The notes under the pieces: model-generated
Database searches by the model: none
Told to the model about the DNA's origin: nothing
Seen by the model: the letters and a program-made list of their open reading frames with translations, nothing else
Shown: positions 32,025-40,128 of the stretch, piece by piece
How the letters are laid out: each line of letters opens with the position of its first letter
How positions within the stretch are numbered: position 1 is the stretch's first letter
Program-made: the position numbers and the translations under genes
IMG/VR virus record: IMGVR_UViG_3300042391_000568
Coordinates: 1 to 57,396 of that record
Source of the DNA: a virus
DNA length: 57,396 nt
Direction: 5' to 3' (one strand)

Positions 32025-32449
32025 TAATTACGAAGTTTTTTAAAAGTATCTAATTCTCTTTCATTTGTAGTATCTAAATCAATATAAAATTCAGTAGGTG
32101 CTTCGTAGTTAGAAACATGGAAACTTTCTCTACCTCTTTCATTTGTAGTATGAACATAAATTTCTATTAGGTTCTCACCCATTTCTAATTTGAATTTATC
32201 TCTTTGGTCTTTGTATGGTGAAACCAATGATACCACTACGTTGTAGCCTTTGTGTTGTAAGAACTTAGCCAATGTTTGTGCATTAGTTATATTCTTTTTG
32301 CGACCTTCTTCTGAGTAATCTTTGTTTTGAAATACATCTCTAATATCATCACCATCAATAGTGATAACTTTATGTATTAAATGAGCTTCCATCCAATTAG
32401 CCATAGTAGTTTTTCCACTACCAGGTTGTCCTGTAAACCAATATATCAT
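32012..32449 (-). CDS. APS-kinase-like protein (CysC family)
   Basis: A 145-residue P-loop kinase. WFTGQPGSGKTTMANWMEAH is the Walker A of CysC-type kinases, ITIDGDDIRDVFQNKDYSEE holds the DGDxxR motif, and NVVVSLVSPYKDQRDKFK fits the VSxISPYxxxR motif that binds APS. Length is about 50 residues below bacterial CysC. It may phosphorylate adenosine phosphosulfate or a similar nucleotide. It lies next to the NMNAT-like gene and a DUF2061 gene. Confidence 0.72.
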   Translation of the reverse strand: MIYWFTGQPGSGKTTMANWMEAHLIHKVITIDGDDIRDVFQNKDYSEEGRKKNITNAQTLAKFLQHKGYNVVVSLVSPYKDQRDKFKLEMGENLIEIYVHTTNERGRESFHVSNYEAPTEFYIDLDTTNERELDTFKKLRNYLGI

Positions 32450-32455
32450 AACTAT

Positions 32456-32854
32456 TTATTTTGTCAAATCTATCACATCAAATACTCTAGTGTATATTTT
32501 TTTAACACCTTCTGTATTTGTAACCAATATACAATTTCTATATTTTTCCCAATCCACTTCAAACTTATTATCTAATTGTCCACCAGTAGCTTCCATAATA
32601 ACATTGTTCAATGCATTGATTGTGTATAATGTATTACTTTGTTTTTTTCTATGAACCAAAATAGTTTTTATTTCTAAATTTGGTTGTGTATTTTCTACCA
32701 CTACATTGTAAGTTATAAACAATTCATTTGGAATGTTTTTGTTTTGAAGAACATAGATGTAATTATAAGCCAATGTATAATTACTTTTAATTAATTCTAA
32801 GTGATTCTCTACATCTGGTTTTGTACTAAATGTGCAAAGTAATTGTGTCTTCAT
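32456..32854 (-). CDS. Protein of unknown function
   Basis: A 132-residue protein with no signal peptide or membrane helix. The middle reads NELFITYNVVVENTQPNLEI and ILVHRKKQSNTLYTINALNN, giving an alternating strand and helix pattern. T4-like marine phages carry similar-sized proteins in this position, but I cannot name a family. It abuts the start of the 787-residue gene stop at 32854. Confidence 0.55.
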   Translation of the reverse strand: MKTQLLCTFSTKPDVENHLELIKSNYTLAYNYIYVLQNKNIPNELFITYNVVVENTQPNLEIKTILVHRKKQSNTLYTINALNNVIMEATGGQLDNKFEVDWEKYRNCILVTNTEGVKKIYTRVFDVIDLTK

Positions 32855-35217
32855 TATTGTCTCTTAGGTGCATTATGAAATCTACCTGCGCCAGGGTTTT
32901 TACTTTTACCATCTAATGTAAATCCAATATTAAATTCTGATTGTGGATATGCTAATACATCAATTCCGTTTGAACTATCTATTGCAATTTCACCTGCTTT
33001 AACTAATTTTCCACCACCTCTATCTTCTTTTTGCGATAAAACCGAATCATTTGCAAAATCTTGTACATCTACATTTTCATTATATGCTTCATGTGCTAAG
33101 TTAGTATAGATATAATATGATTCTAAACGCATTTTAATTTTAGCCAATGTATCTTTATCAATTGGTAAACCAGCTCTATTTCTTTCTAATACAATACCAC
33201 CTAATGCAGATGCTATTTTTTTAGCGGCTCTTCCACCTGGTTTCATTTCTGATTCCATTTGTTTAATAAATGCAGGTTTTACATTTAATTCTAATGCTTT
33301 CTTTTTAATTTCAGATTGATATGCATCGTTTAATTTTTTGTGGTCTGCTGCTGATTTATCCATACCCAATCCATATGGTACATTGTGTGATTCTGATAAT
33401 GCTATTACACCTTTTTTAATCAATCCTTTCGGGTCATTTTTATATGTAGATTTTCTTGTTTTTGAAGTCAATGCACTTGCACCACCTACTCCTTTCTTAA
33501 CACTTCTACCATCTAATGTTACAATTCTATTTGTCCCCATACCATCACTAATCGTAATAACATCTACGGTTTCTAATGTTTGTGATTGTGGTAATAATGC
33601 ACACTTACCATGTTCTGTTCCGTTACCATTATCTTGCATTTCTTTGATTGCTACAAATATTTCTGCGTAGTTTGCCCATCCTTCTCTTAACGATGGTTCA
33701 CCTTCATGATTAGCTACCTTAGATAAAATATGTTCAAAATCTTTCAACCATTCTTTTGGATTTTTATTAGGGTCTCTTTTACTAAAATTATCTAATACCG
33801 TAATTAATGCTAATGTTTCTTTATCAGCAATCATTGCCTTATCTGCTAATACTTTAAAACGATTTGCCATACCACTAATAGCATTTTGAATTACTATTAC
33901 TCTATTTTTAGGAGAATCAGGAACTACACCTTTATCCATATCAATAAAGTCCATATCATTCGCTTCAATCTTAGCAGAATATTCTTCTAAATTTCTATTA
34001 TTTCTTTCTCTTAATTTCTTTTCGTTTGGTTTAATTCCTTTCTCATTCGGGTCTAATCGTATGATATTTAATCCCCCAATCTTAACTGATTGCACTACAC
34101 CATTTTTATCTTTATTTACTTTTGCTGCACCTTTTAATAATCTAGTATTTCCTTTATCATCTGTAAATGTTTGATTAGCTGTTGTTTTCTTTCCACCAAA
34201 TGTCGATGTTGATAATTCAGGAATACCATTTTTAGTTGCCCATTGTCTAAATGCTCCGATTATTGGAGTTGATTTATCTTTTGCACCAACATATACTCTA
34301 CTTCTTTTATCTTGTCCAGCTGTTTTGAATACACCCGGTTGACGTGCAATATATACTTTACATGCGTTTGGATTTGCATCAGTTGGTTCTGCTACTCTAA
34401 CATATTGTGCTAATAATTTTTTCTCACTTGCACTTAATGGAGTACCAGTAAACATTTTTTGTAATGATGCTTTTACTGCTATATGTGCTTTTTGATTAGG
34501 ATTATTTTTATCTTTAATAAATTTATCCACTTCCTTATAAACACTCTTAATTGCAGTTACTACATTATCTTTACTTGTCTTAGTATTTTTATTATCTTCA
34601 AATCTACCAAATACATCCTTCAATGAACCACTTAAATTAACATTAACAGGTTGTTGAACCGGTGCTGTTTTTTTAGTTGGTGCTGCCGTTGGAGTTTGTG
34701 GTTGTGGTTTTTGTTGTGGTTGTGGTTTTGGTGCTACTTTAGATTGTGGAGTAACTTGTGGTTTTGGTTTAGCGTAGTATTGTGGTTCTTCCGGGTTAGG
34801 GTCATCAATCATATCCACATTCTTTTCACTATAACCTGCTCCTTTTAACATTGCAGCTGCTGCGTGATATGCTGACCTTGCACCACTACCCTTTTGGTCT
34901 TTATAATTCAATGCTGATGCTACCGTTACATCTCTACCTGTATCTGCATTTCTTACTTTCTTTTTTAAGATTGCCGCTAACTTAGGGTCAGTACCATCTT
35001 TCTTAGGTGCTTCTAATGTAAATTTCTTTGGTGCTAAACTAATAGCTTCCATCAATTCTATATCGGTAAATGCTTCCGCACCGAATTGTTCTAATACTGA
35101 ACGTAAATGTTCTAGTTGTTCTTTGTTATCAAAGTTTGGAATTGGATATGTAACACAAAATTCTGTTAAAACCTCATCAATAATTTCACTAAGATTGTCT
35201 AAGTTAAAGTTCATCAT
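32854..35217 (-). CDS. Large protein of unknown function with Pro/Gln linker
   Basis: A 787-residue protein. Residues 1-70 are helical and acidic. A KKDGTDPKLAAIL...KVRNADTGRDVTVASALNY segment follows, then a low-complexity Pro/Gln/Lys linker (about 145-200), then a large region with VYVGAKDKSTPIIGAFRQWA, TISDGMGTNRIVTLDGRSVK and ESHNVPYGLGMDKSAA. Presence of a disordered linker and size suggest a modular virion or DNA-associated protein. No enzyme motif is convincing. It overlaps the family A polymerase gene by 14 nt. Confidence 0.55.
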   Translation of the reverse strand: MMNFNLDNLSEIIDEVLTEFCVTYPIPNFDNKEQLEHLRSVLEQFGAEAFTDIELMEAISLAPKKFTLEAPKKDGTDPKLAAILKKKVRNADTGRDVTVASALNYKDQKGSGARSAYHAAAAMLKGAGYSEKNVDMIDDPNPEEPQYYAKPKPQVTPQSKVAPKPQPQQKPQPQTPTAAPTKKTAPVQQPVNVNLSGSLKDVFGRFEDNKNTKTSKDNVVTAIKSVYKEVDKFIKDKNNPNQKAHIAVKASLQKMFTGTPLSASEKKLLAQYVRVAEPTDANPNACKVYIARQPGVFKTAGQDKRSRVYVGAKDKSTPIIGAFRQWATKNGIPELSTSTFGGKKTTANQTFTDDKGNTRLLKGAAKVNKDKNGVVQSVKIGGLNIIRLDPNEKGIKPNEKKLRERNNRNLEEYSAKIEANDMDFIDMDKGVVPDSPKNRVIVIQNAISGMANRFKVLADKAMIADKETLALITVLDNFSKRDPNKNPKEWLKDFEHILSKVANHEGEPSLREGWANYAEIFVAIKEMQDNGNGTEHGKCALLPQSQTLETVDVITISDGMGTNRIVTLDGRSVKKGVGGASALTSKTRKSTYKNDPKGLIKKGVIALSESHNVPYGLGMDKSAADHKKLNDAYQSEIKKKALELNVKPAFIKQMESEMKPGGRAAKKIASALGGIVLERNRAGLPIDKDTLAKIKMRLESYYIYTNLAHEAYNENVDVQDFANDSVLSQKEDRGGGKLVKAGEIAIDSSNGIDVLAYPQSEFNIGFTLDGKSKNPGAGRFHNAPKRQ

Positions 35218-36550
35218 AATTTTTACCGGTCGTTGTTTTTACTTGATACCTACCATAACCACCTTTTAATATAGGTATGATATCAGTATATAAATATTGT
35301 TTTTCTGACGGATACACATCAAATACAAACGCATCGTATGTATATAATATCAATTTTGTGTGTTTTCCTTCTAATTTCTCTTTTATTTTTAGTATTTTTC
35401 TTATATTTCTTTCAGTTTCGTATGCTTGGATATAATAATTAAGAACTTTTGCGGGAGTTATAGGTTCTAATCTTTCAATACCAAACTGAATATGATATGA
35501 ATGCGTAAAGATTGCTTTGTTTTTTACCATTGTTTCTGATAATAAGTCAGTAAGATGTTGTATCTCTTTAAAATATTGAATATCTAATAACTCACTTCTA
35601 ATCCCACCATATAAATTTTGGAATATTAAAGTTTTTACTTCGTTTCTATCATCAATACCAATTTGATTTCCAATCCATGTATAAAAATCTAACCCACTAC
35701 CATAGAAATCTTTCATCCATTGCATTTCTTTTACATTTGCAGTTGAATTAAGTTTCATTTGGTAAATAATATCCATCAATAATCTTGGGTGATACGCTTC
35801 AAAATCACAACTAATCAATTCACCACCATCAAATCTACTTATAAATGCCTTTCTTTCACCGGTATCTTTTTTAAGTGCAGCATAGTTTACACCACCATAT
35901 CGGTTCGATGGTCGGAGTGTAGATGTCATTAGGTTATATTGAGTATAAACCATATTATCCTTCGTTAAATGAACTGGATTGTAGGTTAAAACGTAATCCC
36001 CATCTACCTTTAATCCACTACTTTCAATATAACTAAATGCCTTTGTTGCATCATCTATGTATTTAATTGAATTTTTGTTTACATTAAGTGAAAACTTAGA
36101 AACATATTGTTGTATAAGTTCTATTTGTTTAACCATTGGAATACTATCATTCAAATATGGTTCACCTTTAAACTTTGATTTGTAAAATTGGTTTAACTGA
36201 TTATCTCCTAATTCAATATCATGATAACCATACTCAATAAATTTAGCTAAATCTACATCAAATCCTTTTGTAAAATTTAATATTTGTGAGATTGCTTTGT
36301 AATTAAAAATTAACTGAGGATGTATTGTGTCTAATAATTGTGATAATGCTTCTACTTTAATTCCTAGCCCATCCCCATTGTTTACATTTATAACCCACTC
36401 ATTCTTTTTTGATTTGACATAAATAAAAGATATACGATTGTTCATCACATGCTTTTCTTCATCTGATAATCTAACGTATATTAAATTAGTATGTTTTCTA
36501 TATTCTATTAAGAAACTTTGGAATTCAAATTTATCTTCTACAAATATCAT
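35204..36550 (-). CDS. Divergent family A DNA polymerase-like protein
   Basis: A 448-residue protein with all three pol A motifs in degenerate form. TSTLRPSNRYGGVNYAALKK near 218 is the template-strand motif, ELISCDFEAYHPRLLMDI near 245 is motif A with the catalytic Asp, NEVKTLIFQNLYGG near 303 is motif B, and LILYTYDAFVFDVYP near 408 is motif C. In motif C the usual HDE has become YDA. No 3'-5' exonuclease motif was seen. The phage already has a family B replicase, so this may be a repair, primer-extension or repurposed enzyme. The promoter at 36556 gives a 5-nt leader. Confidence 0.7.
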   Translation of the reverse strand: MIFVEDKFEFQSFLIEYRKHTNLIYVRLSDEEKHVMNNRISFIYVKSKKNEWVINVNNGDGLGIKVEALSQLLDTIHPQLIFNYKAISQILNFTKGFDVDLAKFIEYGYHDIELGDNQLNQFYKSKFKGEPYLNDSIPMVKQIELIQQYVSKFSLNVNKNSIKYIDDATKAFSYIESSGLKVDGDYVLTYNPVHLTKDNMVYTQYNLMTSTLRPSNRYGGVNYAALKKDTGERKAFISRFDGGELISCDFEAYHPRLLMDIIYQMKLNSTANVKEMQWMKDFYGSGLDFYTWIGNQIGIDDRNEVKTLIFQNLYGGIRSELLDIQYFKEIQHLTDLLSETMVKNKAIFTHSYHIQFGIERLEPITPAKVLNYYIQAYETERNIRKILKIKEKLEGKHTKLILYTYDAFVFDVYPSEKQYLYTDIIPILKGGYGRYQVKTTTGKNYDEL

Positions 36551-36555
36551 ATATC

Positions 36556-36587
36556 CAAAGATAATACATTTTGGTTATAATACAAAA
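36556..36587 (-). promoter_or_regulatory. Probable early-type promoter for the family A polymerase
   Basis: TTTTGTAT, 16 nt, TATCTTTG on the minus strand. The -7 box matches Bacteroidetes TAnnTTTG exactly and ends 5 nt before the ATG. Confidence 0.55.
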
Positions 36588-36616
36588 TAAAAAGGAGAGT
36601 AATTAAACTCTCCTTT
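36580..36616 (-). terminator. Rho-independent terminator after the PhyH-like gene
   Basis: Perfect 10-bp stem AAAGGAGAGT...ACTCTCCTTT on the minus strand followed by a TTTATTTTG tract. It overlaps the promoter of the next gene. Confidence 0.85.
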
Positions 36617-36625
36617 CGTTTGTGA

Positions 36626-37435
36626 TTAAAAACCACCAAAATTCTTTTCATCTGATTCTGTCCAATGTTTTGCTTTTAAAGCGTGCAAATCAATTGGTTC
36701 TCTTTTCATATGTCCACCTTTATTAAAGATTGCTCCTTTTTTAAGATATCCACCTAATAAGTTTCTACGGAATCTATTTGAGTTATTTGCCTCAGAACCA
36801 TGTACACAATGTGAGTGTAACAATACTACTTGTCCTTTTCTTAAATAACCTTCTACTTTACGAAAATCATGTCCTTCAGGCATTACACACGGTTTACCTC
36901 TTTCGTTTCTCCAAAATGTAGGATTAGTTTTTGTTCTATCTTCATCTACTTCGATTGGTAAAGTTTGTAATCTATGTGAACCTTCGTAGTTCCATACTGC
37001 ACCATTTTCAGGATCGTGATTATCTAATGCTAATGCAGTGTTGATAATTTCATTGTGTCCACATCCTGTATAAAATGCGTTTTGATGTTGGTCACGTCCT
37101 AATTGTCCCGGTGGTTTAAAGTAACACCATGTCTGCATTCCTTGTACTTCACCTTCCATTAAAAACTCACATGCTTCCAAAATCTTTGGATGGCAAAACA
37201 TTTTTTCTAATTTAGGTGATAGTTTGTGTGGATATGCAAAAGGGTCCCACTCTCCCCATTCTTTACCATCTTCGGTAGTTGTACCAATTCTTTCTTGTCT
37301 TAATTTTTCTAATTCAGCGTTTACTTCATCAACCTCTTCTTCGGTTAATAATTCTAATACGGTGAATCCTCTGTATCTCCAATCGAAAGTAATTTGTTGT
37401 ACTTCTAAATCGGTTAGATGTTTGAAATTGCTCAT
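36626..37435 (-). CDS. Phytanoyl-CoA dioxygenase (PhyH)-like protein
   Basis: A 269-residue protein with the PhyH pattern. GRDQHQNAFYTGCG near 115 is where the HxD iron site should be but reads HQN. PENGAVWNYEGSHRLQTLP near 143, GQVVLLHSHCVHGSEANNS near 205 (distal His) and RFRRNLLGGYL (2OG-binding Arg) follow. The Asp-to-Asn change would weaken iron binding, so activity is uncertain. It stands alone with its own promoter and terminator. Confidence 0.75.
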   Translation of the reverse strand: MSNFKHLTDLEVQQITFDWRYRGFTVLELLTEEEVDEVNAELEKLRQERIGTTTEDGKEWGEWDPFAYPHKLSPKLEKMFCHPKILEACEFLMEGEVQGMQTWCYFKPPGQLGRDQHQNAFYTGCGHNEIINTALALDNHDPENGAVWNYEGSHRLQTLPIEVDEDRTKTNPTFWRNERGKPCVMPEGHDFRKVEGYLRKGQVVLLHSHCVHGSEANNSNRFRRNLLGGYLKKGAIFNKGGHMKREPIDLHALKAKHWTESDEKNFGGF

Positions 37436-37457
37436 ATAACTTATTGTTTATTTATTA

Positions 37458-37489
37458 TAAATATAATCTATTATTTTTTATTAACCAAA
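37458..37489 (-). promoter_or_regulatory. Early-type promoter for the PhyH-like gene
   Basis: TTTGGTTA, 16 nt, TATATTTA on the minus strand, 23 nt before the ATG at 37435. The -33 box is the same variant as the polymerase promoter. Confidence 0.72.
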
Positions 37490-37506
37490 TAAAAATATGA
37501 CTTTTA

Positions 37507-37875
37507 TCAGTTTTTCCAAAATTTAAGATAATTGTTAATATAGGTATCTAAATTTGAAATGGTTTTCATTACATATTCAACTGATTTTTTATTTGCTATT
37601 TCGGTTTCAGTTCTATCACCATATATTTTCCATTTAAGTTTAGCGCTAATATATAATGAATTGTTTTTAAACTCATCAAATTTAAATTTACTTATCTCAT
37701 ATATTAATCCATTTTCTTCGTTTCTTTTTCTTACAAAATAACGATAGATATATTGATTAAGATAATCTTGTACATTAGGATTTGCTTCAAACGCCTGTAT
37801 TTGTGTTTCTTTTGGTGCGTTCTTTTTTAAATTACTTGTATAATGTTTTACTATATTATCCATATTATTTTCCAA
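37507..37875 (-). CDS. Protein of unknown function
   Basis: A 122-residue protein with DNIVKHYTSNLKKNAPKETQ at the N-terminus and NQYIYRYFVRKRNEENGLIY near 40. It overlaps the baseplate-type gene upstream by 11 nt and is the last gene of the tail operon. This position, and its size, suggest a small tail-completion or assembly protein, but no family is recognised. Confidence 0.5.
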   Translation of the reverse strand: MENNMDNIVKHYTSNLKKNAPKETQIQAFEANPNVQDYLNQYIYRYFVRKRNEENGLIYEISKFKFDEFKNNSLYISAKLKWKIYGDRTETEIANKKSVEYVMKTISNLDTYINNYLKFWKN

Positions 37876-39826
37876 TTACATCGTTAGCAACTCTATATTT
37901 ACATTCTACCATAGTTGTCCATTGTGCATCATCTACTTTATGTTCTACCGATGTTACTTGCCAATATCCTCTATCCTTAAGCCATGGAACTGGACTCGGT
38001 TTAAACATAATAGCAGAACCAAGTGATATACCTGACATACCCAGTAATGTAAATGATACTGTTACCGGAACTAATGCATTATTTCTTTTAAAATCTTTTC
38101 CAAAAACATAATGTTTTACACAACTTACATCTTTAAATACACCAAACATAGGGTCTGCTCCGGCGTCACCGAATTTAGCGCTTTTTGCGAATTTTATTCT
38201 ATTTTCACCTGGCATATTGAATACATTTGAAAAGAAACTAGGTATAATTGCAAACATAATTCCAATTGATGCCCAAAATCCAGCGGTGTCATCATCTGCA
38301 ATTGCACCCCCCTTTGCGGGTGGTGGTTTTGGTACAAGTTGCATAACTGGATCTGGTTTTTGCATTGCAAACATTCTTATACCAGGATTATCATCATGTT
38401 GTGCAGGGTCCTTGCTATCCATTACCATCATTGAAACTATTTCTTTTGGCATATCACAATTCATAGAAATATCAATTACTCTACTACTATTTCCAAATAG
38501 ATTTACACTAGGTATAGCCGTTACCGTATGAAATAAATTTAAATCTACTATTGAATATATTAATTTAGAATTTTTATCAGTTGTTTCTCTTCTTACTAAA
38601 TTATATAATCCCGCACCTGCAACATTTAATTCTGATATTATTTTGTCTAAAAAATCATTAACACTTTCACATCCTTTTGCAGACTCTTTGAGAAAGTCAG
38701 TTTTCATGTATATGTTTTCAATATAGCCTGCCGTTTTACCGGTAATATTAACATTTGCATCACCAATTGTTGTATTAACAGTATCTATTGGAAATTCATG
38801 TGTACCATTAAATGGACCAAATTTTTGTGTAGCACTTAATGTAGGTGTTAATACTCTTGCATTTTTTTCTGAGTACCCACCGATAAATCCCATCGTTGTA
38901 GAATTTGGAAATAATACATTTTCAGATACACTAATCATATTTGGATGACCCATTGCAATTGCATTACTCAAATCAATTCCTAATTCAAGTTTATTTTTAT
39001 CAGTTTCTTTTGGTCTAAATTTATTAAGTATTGCTGTTAATGCAAATCCTAATTGAACGTATGTATCACTACTTTCTGCAAACGTACTTGCTTTATCTAT
39101 TCTATCTTCTCTAAAATTAATTGTATGTGCTTTAATTTCCGCTTCGGTTGTACCTGTTAATTTTCCATCTAAATCTAATCCTTGACATACTACTACAATA
39201 TCATCACCTTCCGATTTTGCATCTGTCGATGATTCTTTATCTTTTTTACTTAATGCTAAGAATCCTGGTATTTCCGATGGTGAACCTAATTCTAATTCTG
39301 CATCAATAGTTGCATCTGAATTTATTTTAAAATTAAAATTCACCAATGGTCCTGCCATATAATCTATTTCATAATCGGCTAATGCAACTTCGTTTTGCCA
39401 ATTAGCAATATTAAGTACAATGCTGGCTGCTGTTGCAATATTAGTAGATGGTGTTCCTGTTGATGATTTAACCCATCCCCAAGATACCATTTGTGTATTA
39501 CCAATTAACAAAAAATCTTTATATGTTTGCAATTGTTCAATATCTGAAAATTTAACATTAATCTTTGCTTTTCTAATTGCACCCAATGTACCACTATTTG
39601 ATACATCTAATCCCGTTATAAGTGGTGGAAATCTTTCATTTTGACTTTGTACTTGACTTAAATCAAACGCCGTATAACTAGCGTAATTAATTGATTGTTT
39701 GGCTCCACCTACATATTTTGTGAGTTGTATAAATGGTTTATTACCACCAAATGTTTCTCTGTTAGTTTTGTTTATTTTACTTACTATTCCACCCTTCATA
39801 GGTGATATCGCTGGGAATGAAGACAT
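37865..39826 (-). CDS. Putative baseplate/tail hub protein
   Basis: A 653-residue protein. ITGLDVSNSGTLGAIRKAKI and MVSWGWVKSSTG in the first 140 residues and the C-terminal PVTVSFTLLGMSGISLGSAI and WQVTSVEHKVDDAQWTT look like hub-type tail proteins, which carry a repeated beta-barrel. A hydrophobic stretch near 505 (FWASIGIMFAIIPSFF) could be a helix in the hub. It is followed (upstream in transcription) by a LysM-type wedge gene. The gp27-like role is inference. Confidence 0.6.
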   Translation of the reverse strand: MSSFPAISPMKGGIVSKINKTNRETFGGNKPFIQLTKYVGGAKQSINYASYTAFDLSQVQSQNERFPPLITGLDVSNSGTLGAIRKAKINVKFSDIEQLQTYKDFLLIGNTQMVSWGWVKSSTGTPSTNIATAASIVLNIANWQNEVALADYEIDYMAGPLVNFNFKINSDATIDAELELGSPSEIPGFLALSKKDKESSTDAKSEGDDIVVVCQGLDLDGKLTGTTEAEIKAHTINFREDRIDKASTFAESSDTYVQLGFALTAILNKFRPKETDKNKLELGIDLSNAIAMGHPNMISVSENVLFPNSTTMGFIGGYSEKNARVLTPTLSATQKFGPFNGTHEFPIDTVNTTIGDANVNITGKTAGYIENIYMKTDFLKESAKGCESVNDFLDKIISELNVAGAGLYNLVRRETTDKNSKLIYSIVDLNLFHTVTAIPSVNLFGNSSRVIDISMNCDMPKEIVSMMVMDSKDPAQHDDNPGIRMFAMQKPDPVMQLVPKPPPAKGGAIADDDTAGFWASIGIMFAIIPSFFSNVFNMPGENRIKFAKSAKFGDAGADPMFGVFKDVSCVKHYVFGKDFKRNNALVPVTVSFTLLGMSGISLGSAIMFKPSPVPWLKDRGYWQVTSVEHKVDDAQWTTMVECKYRVANDVIGK

Positions 39827-39832
39827 ATTGTA

Positions 39833-40114
39833 TTATATTAAATCGGTAACTCTATTAGTATTAGTTGGTATTCTTAATTGAGTACCAGGTTTACATTTTA
39901 AATCAATATCCGTTAAATTATTTGTCATTGCGATTAACCACCATTTAGTTGCATCACCAAAATAATGATTAGCCAATAAATCTAATCTATCACCATCTAC
40001 GGTCATAATTAATATATCACTATCATCGGCGGTAATGTTTGGTATTAAATTAGATGTATATACCTTTCCTTTACCGGATTTAAGTTCTGTTTTTGTATTA
40101 TCGTATCTATTCAT
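39833..40114 (-). CDS. LysM-type baseplate wedge protein (gp53-like)
   Basis: A 93-residue protein. MTVDGDRLDLLANHYFGDAT near residue 35 followed by KWWLIAMTNNL and GTQLRIP fits a LysM-like fold, as in T4 gp53 and phage GpX proteins that join tail tube and baseplate. It lies in the tail operon between two large baseplate-type genes, 14 nt from the next one. Assignment by pattern and context. Confidence 0.72.
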   Translation of the reverse strand: MNRYDNTKTELKSGKGKVYTSNLIPNITADDSDILIMTVDGDRLDLLANHYFGDATKWWLIAMTNNLTDIDLKCKPGTQLRIPTNTNRVTDLI

Positions 40115-40128
40115 TATTATTAAGTATA

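Noticed and set aside
34651-34848. Plus-strand Trp/Leu/Phe-rich frame resembling a membrane peptide
   Set aside because: It is the antisense of the Pro/Gln-rich linker in the 787-residue protein; low-complexity DNA produces it.
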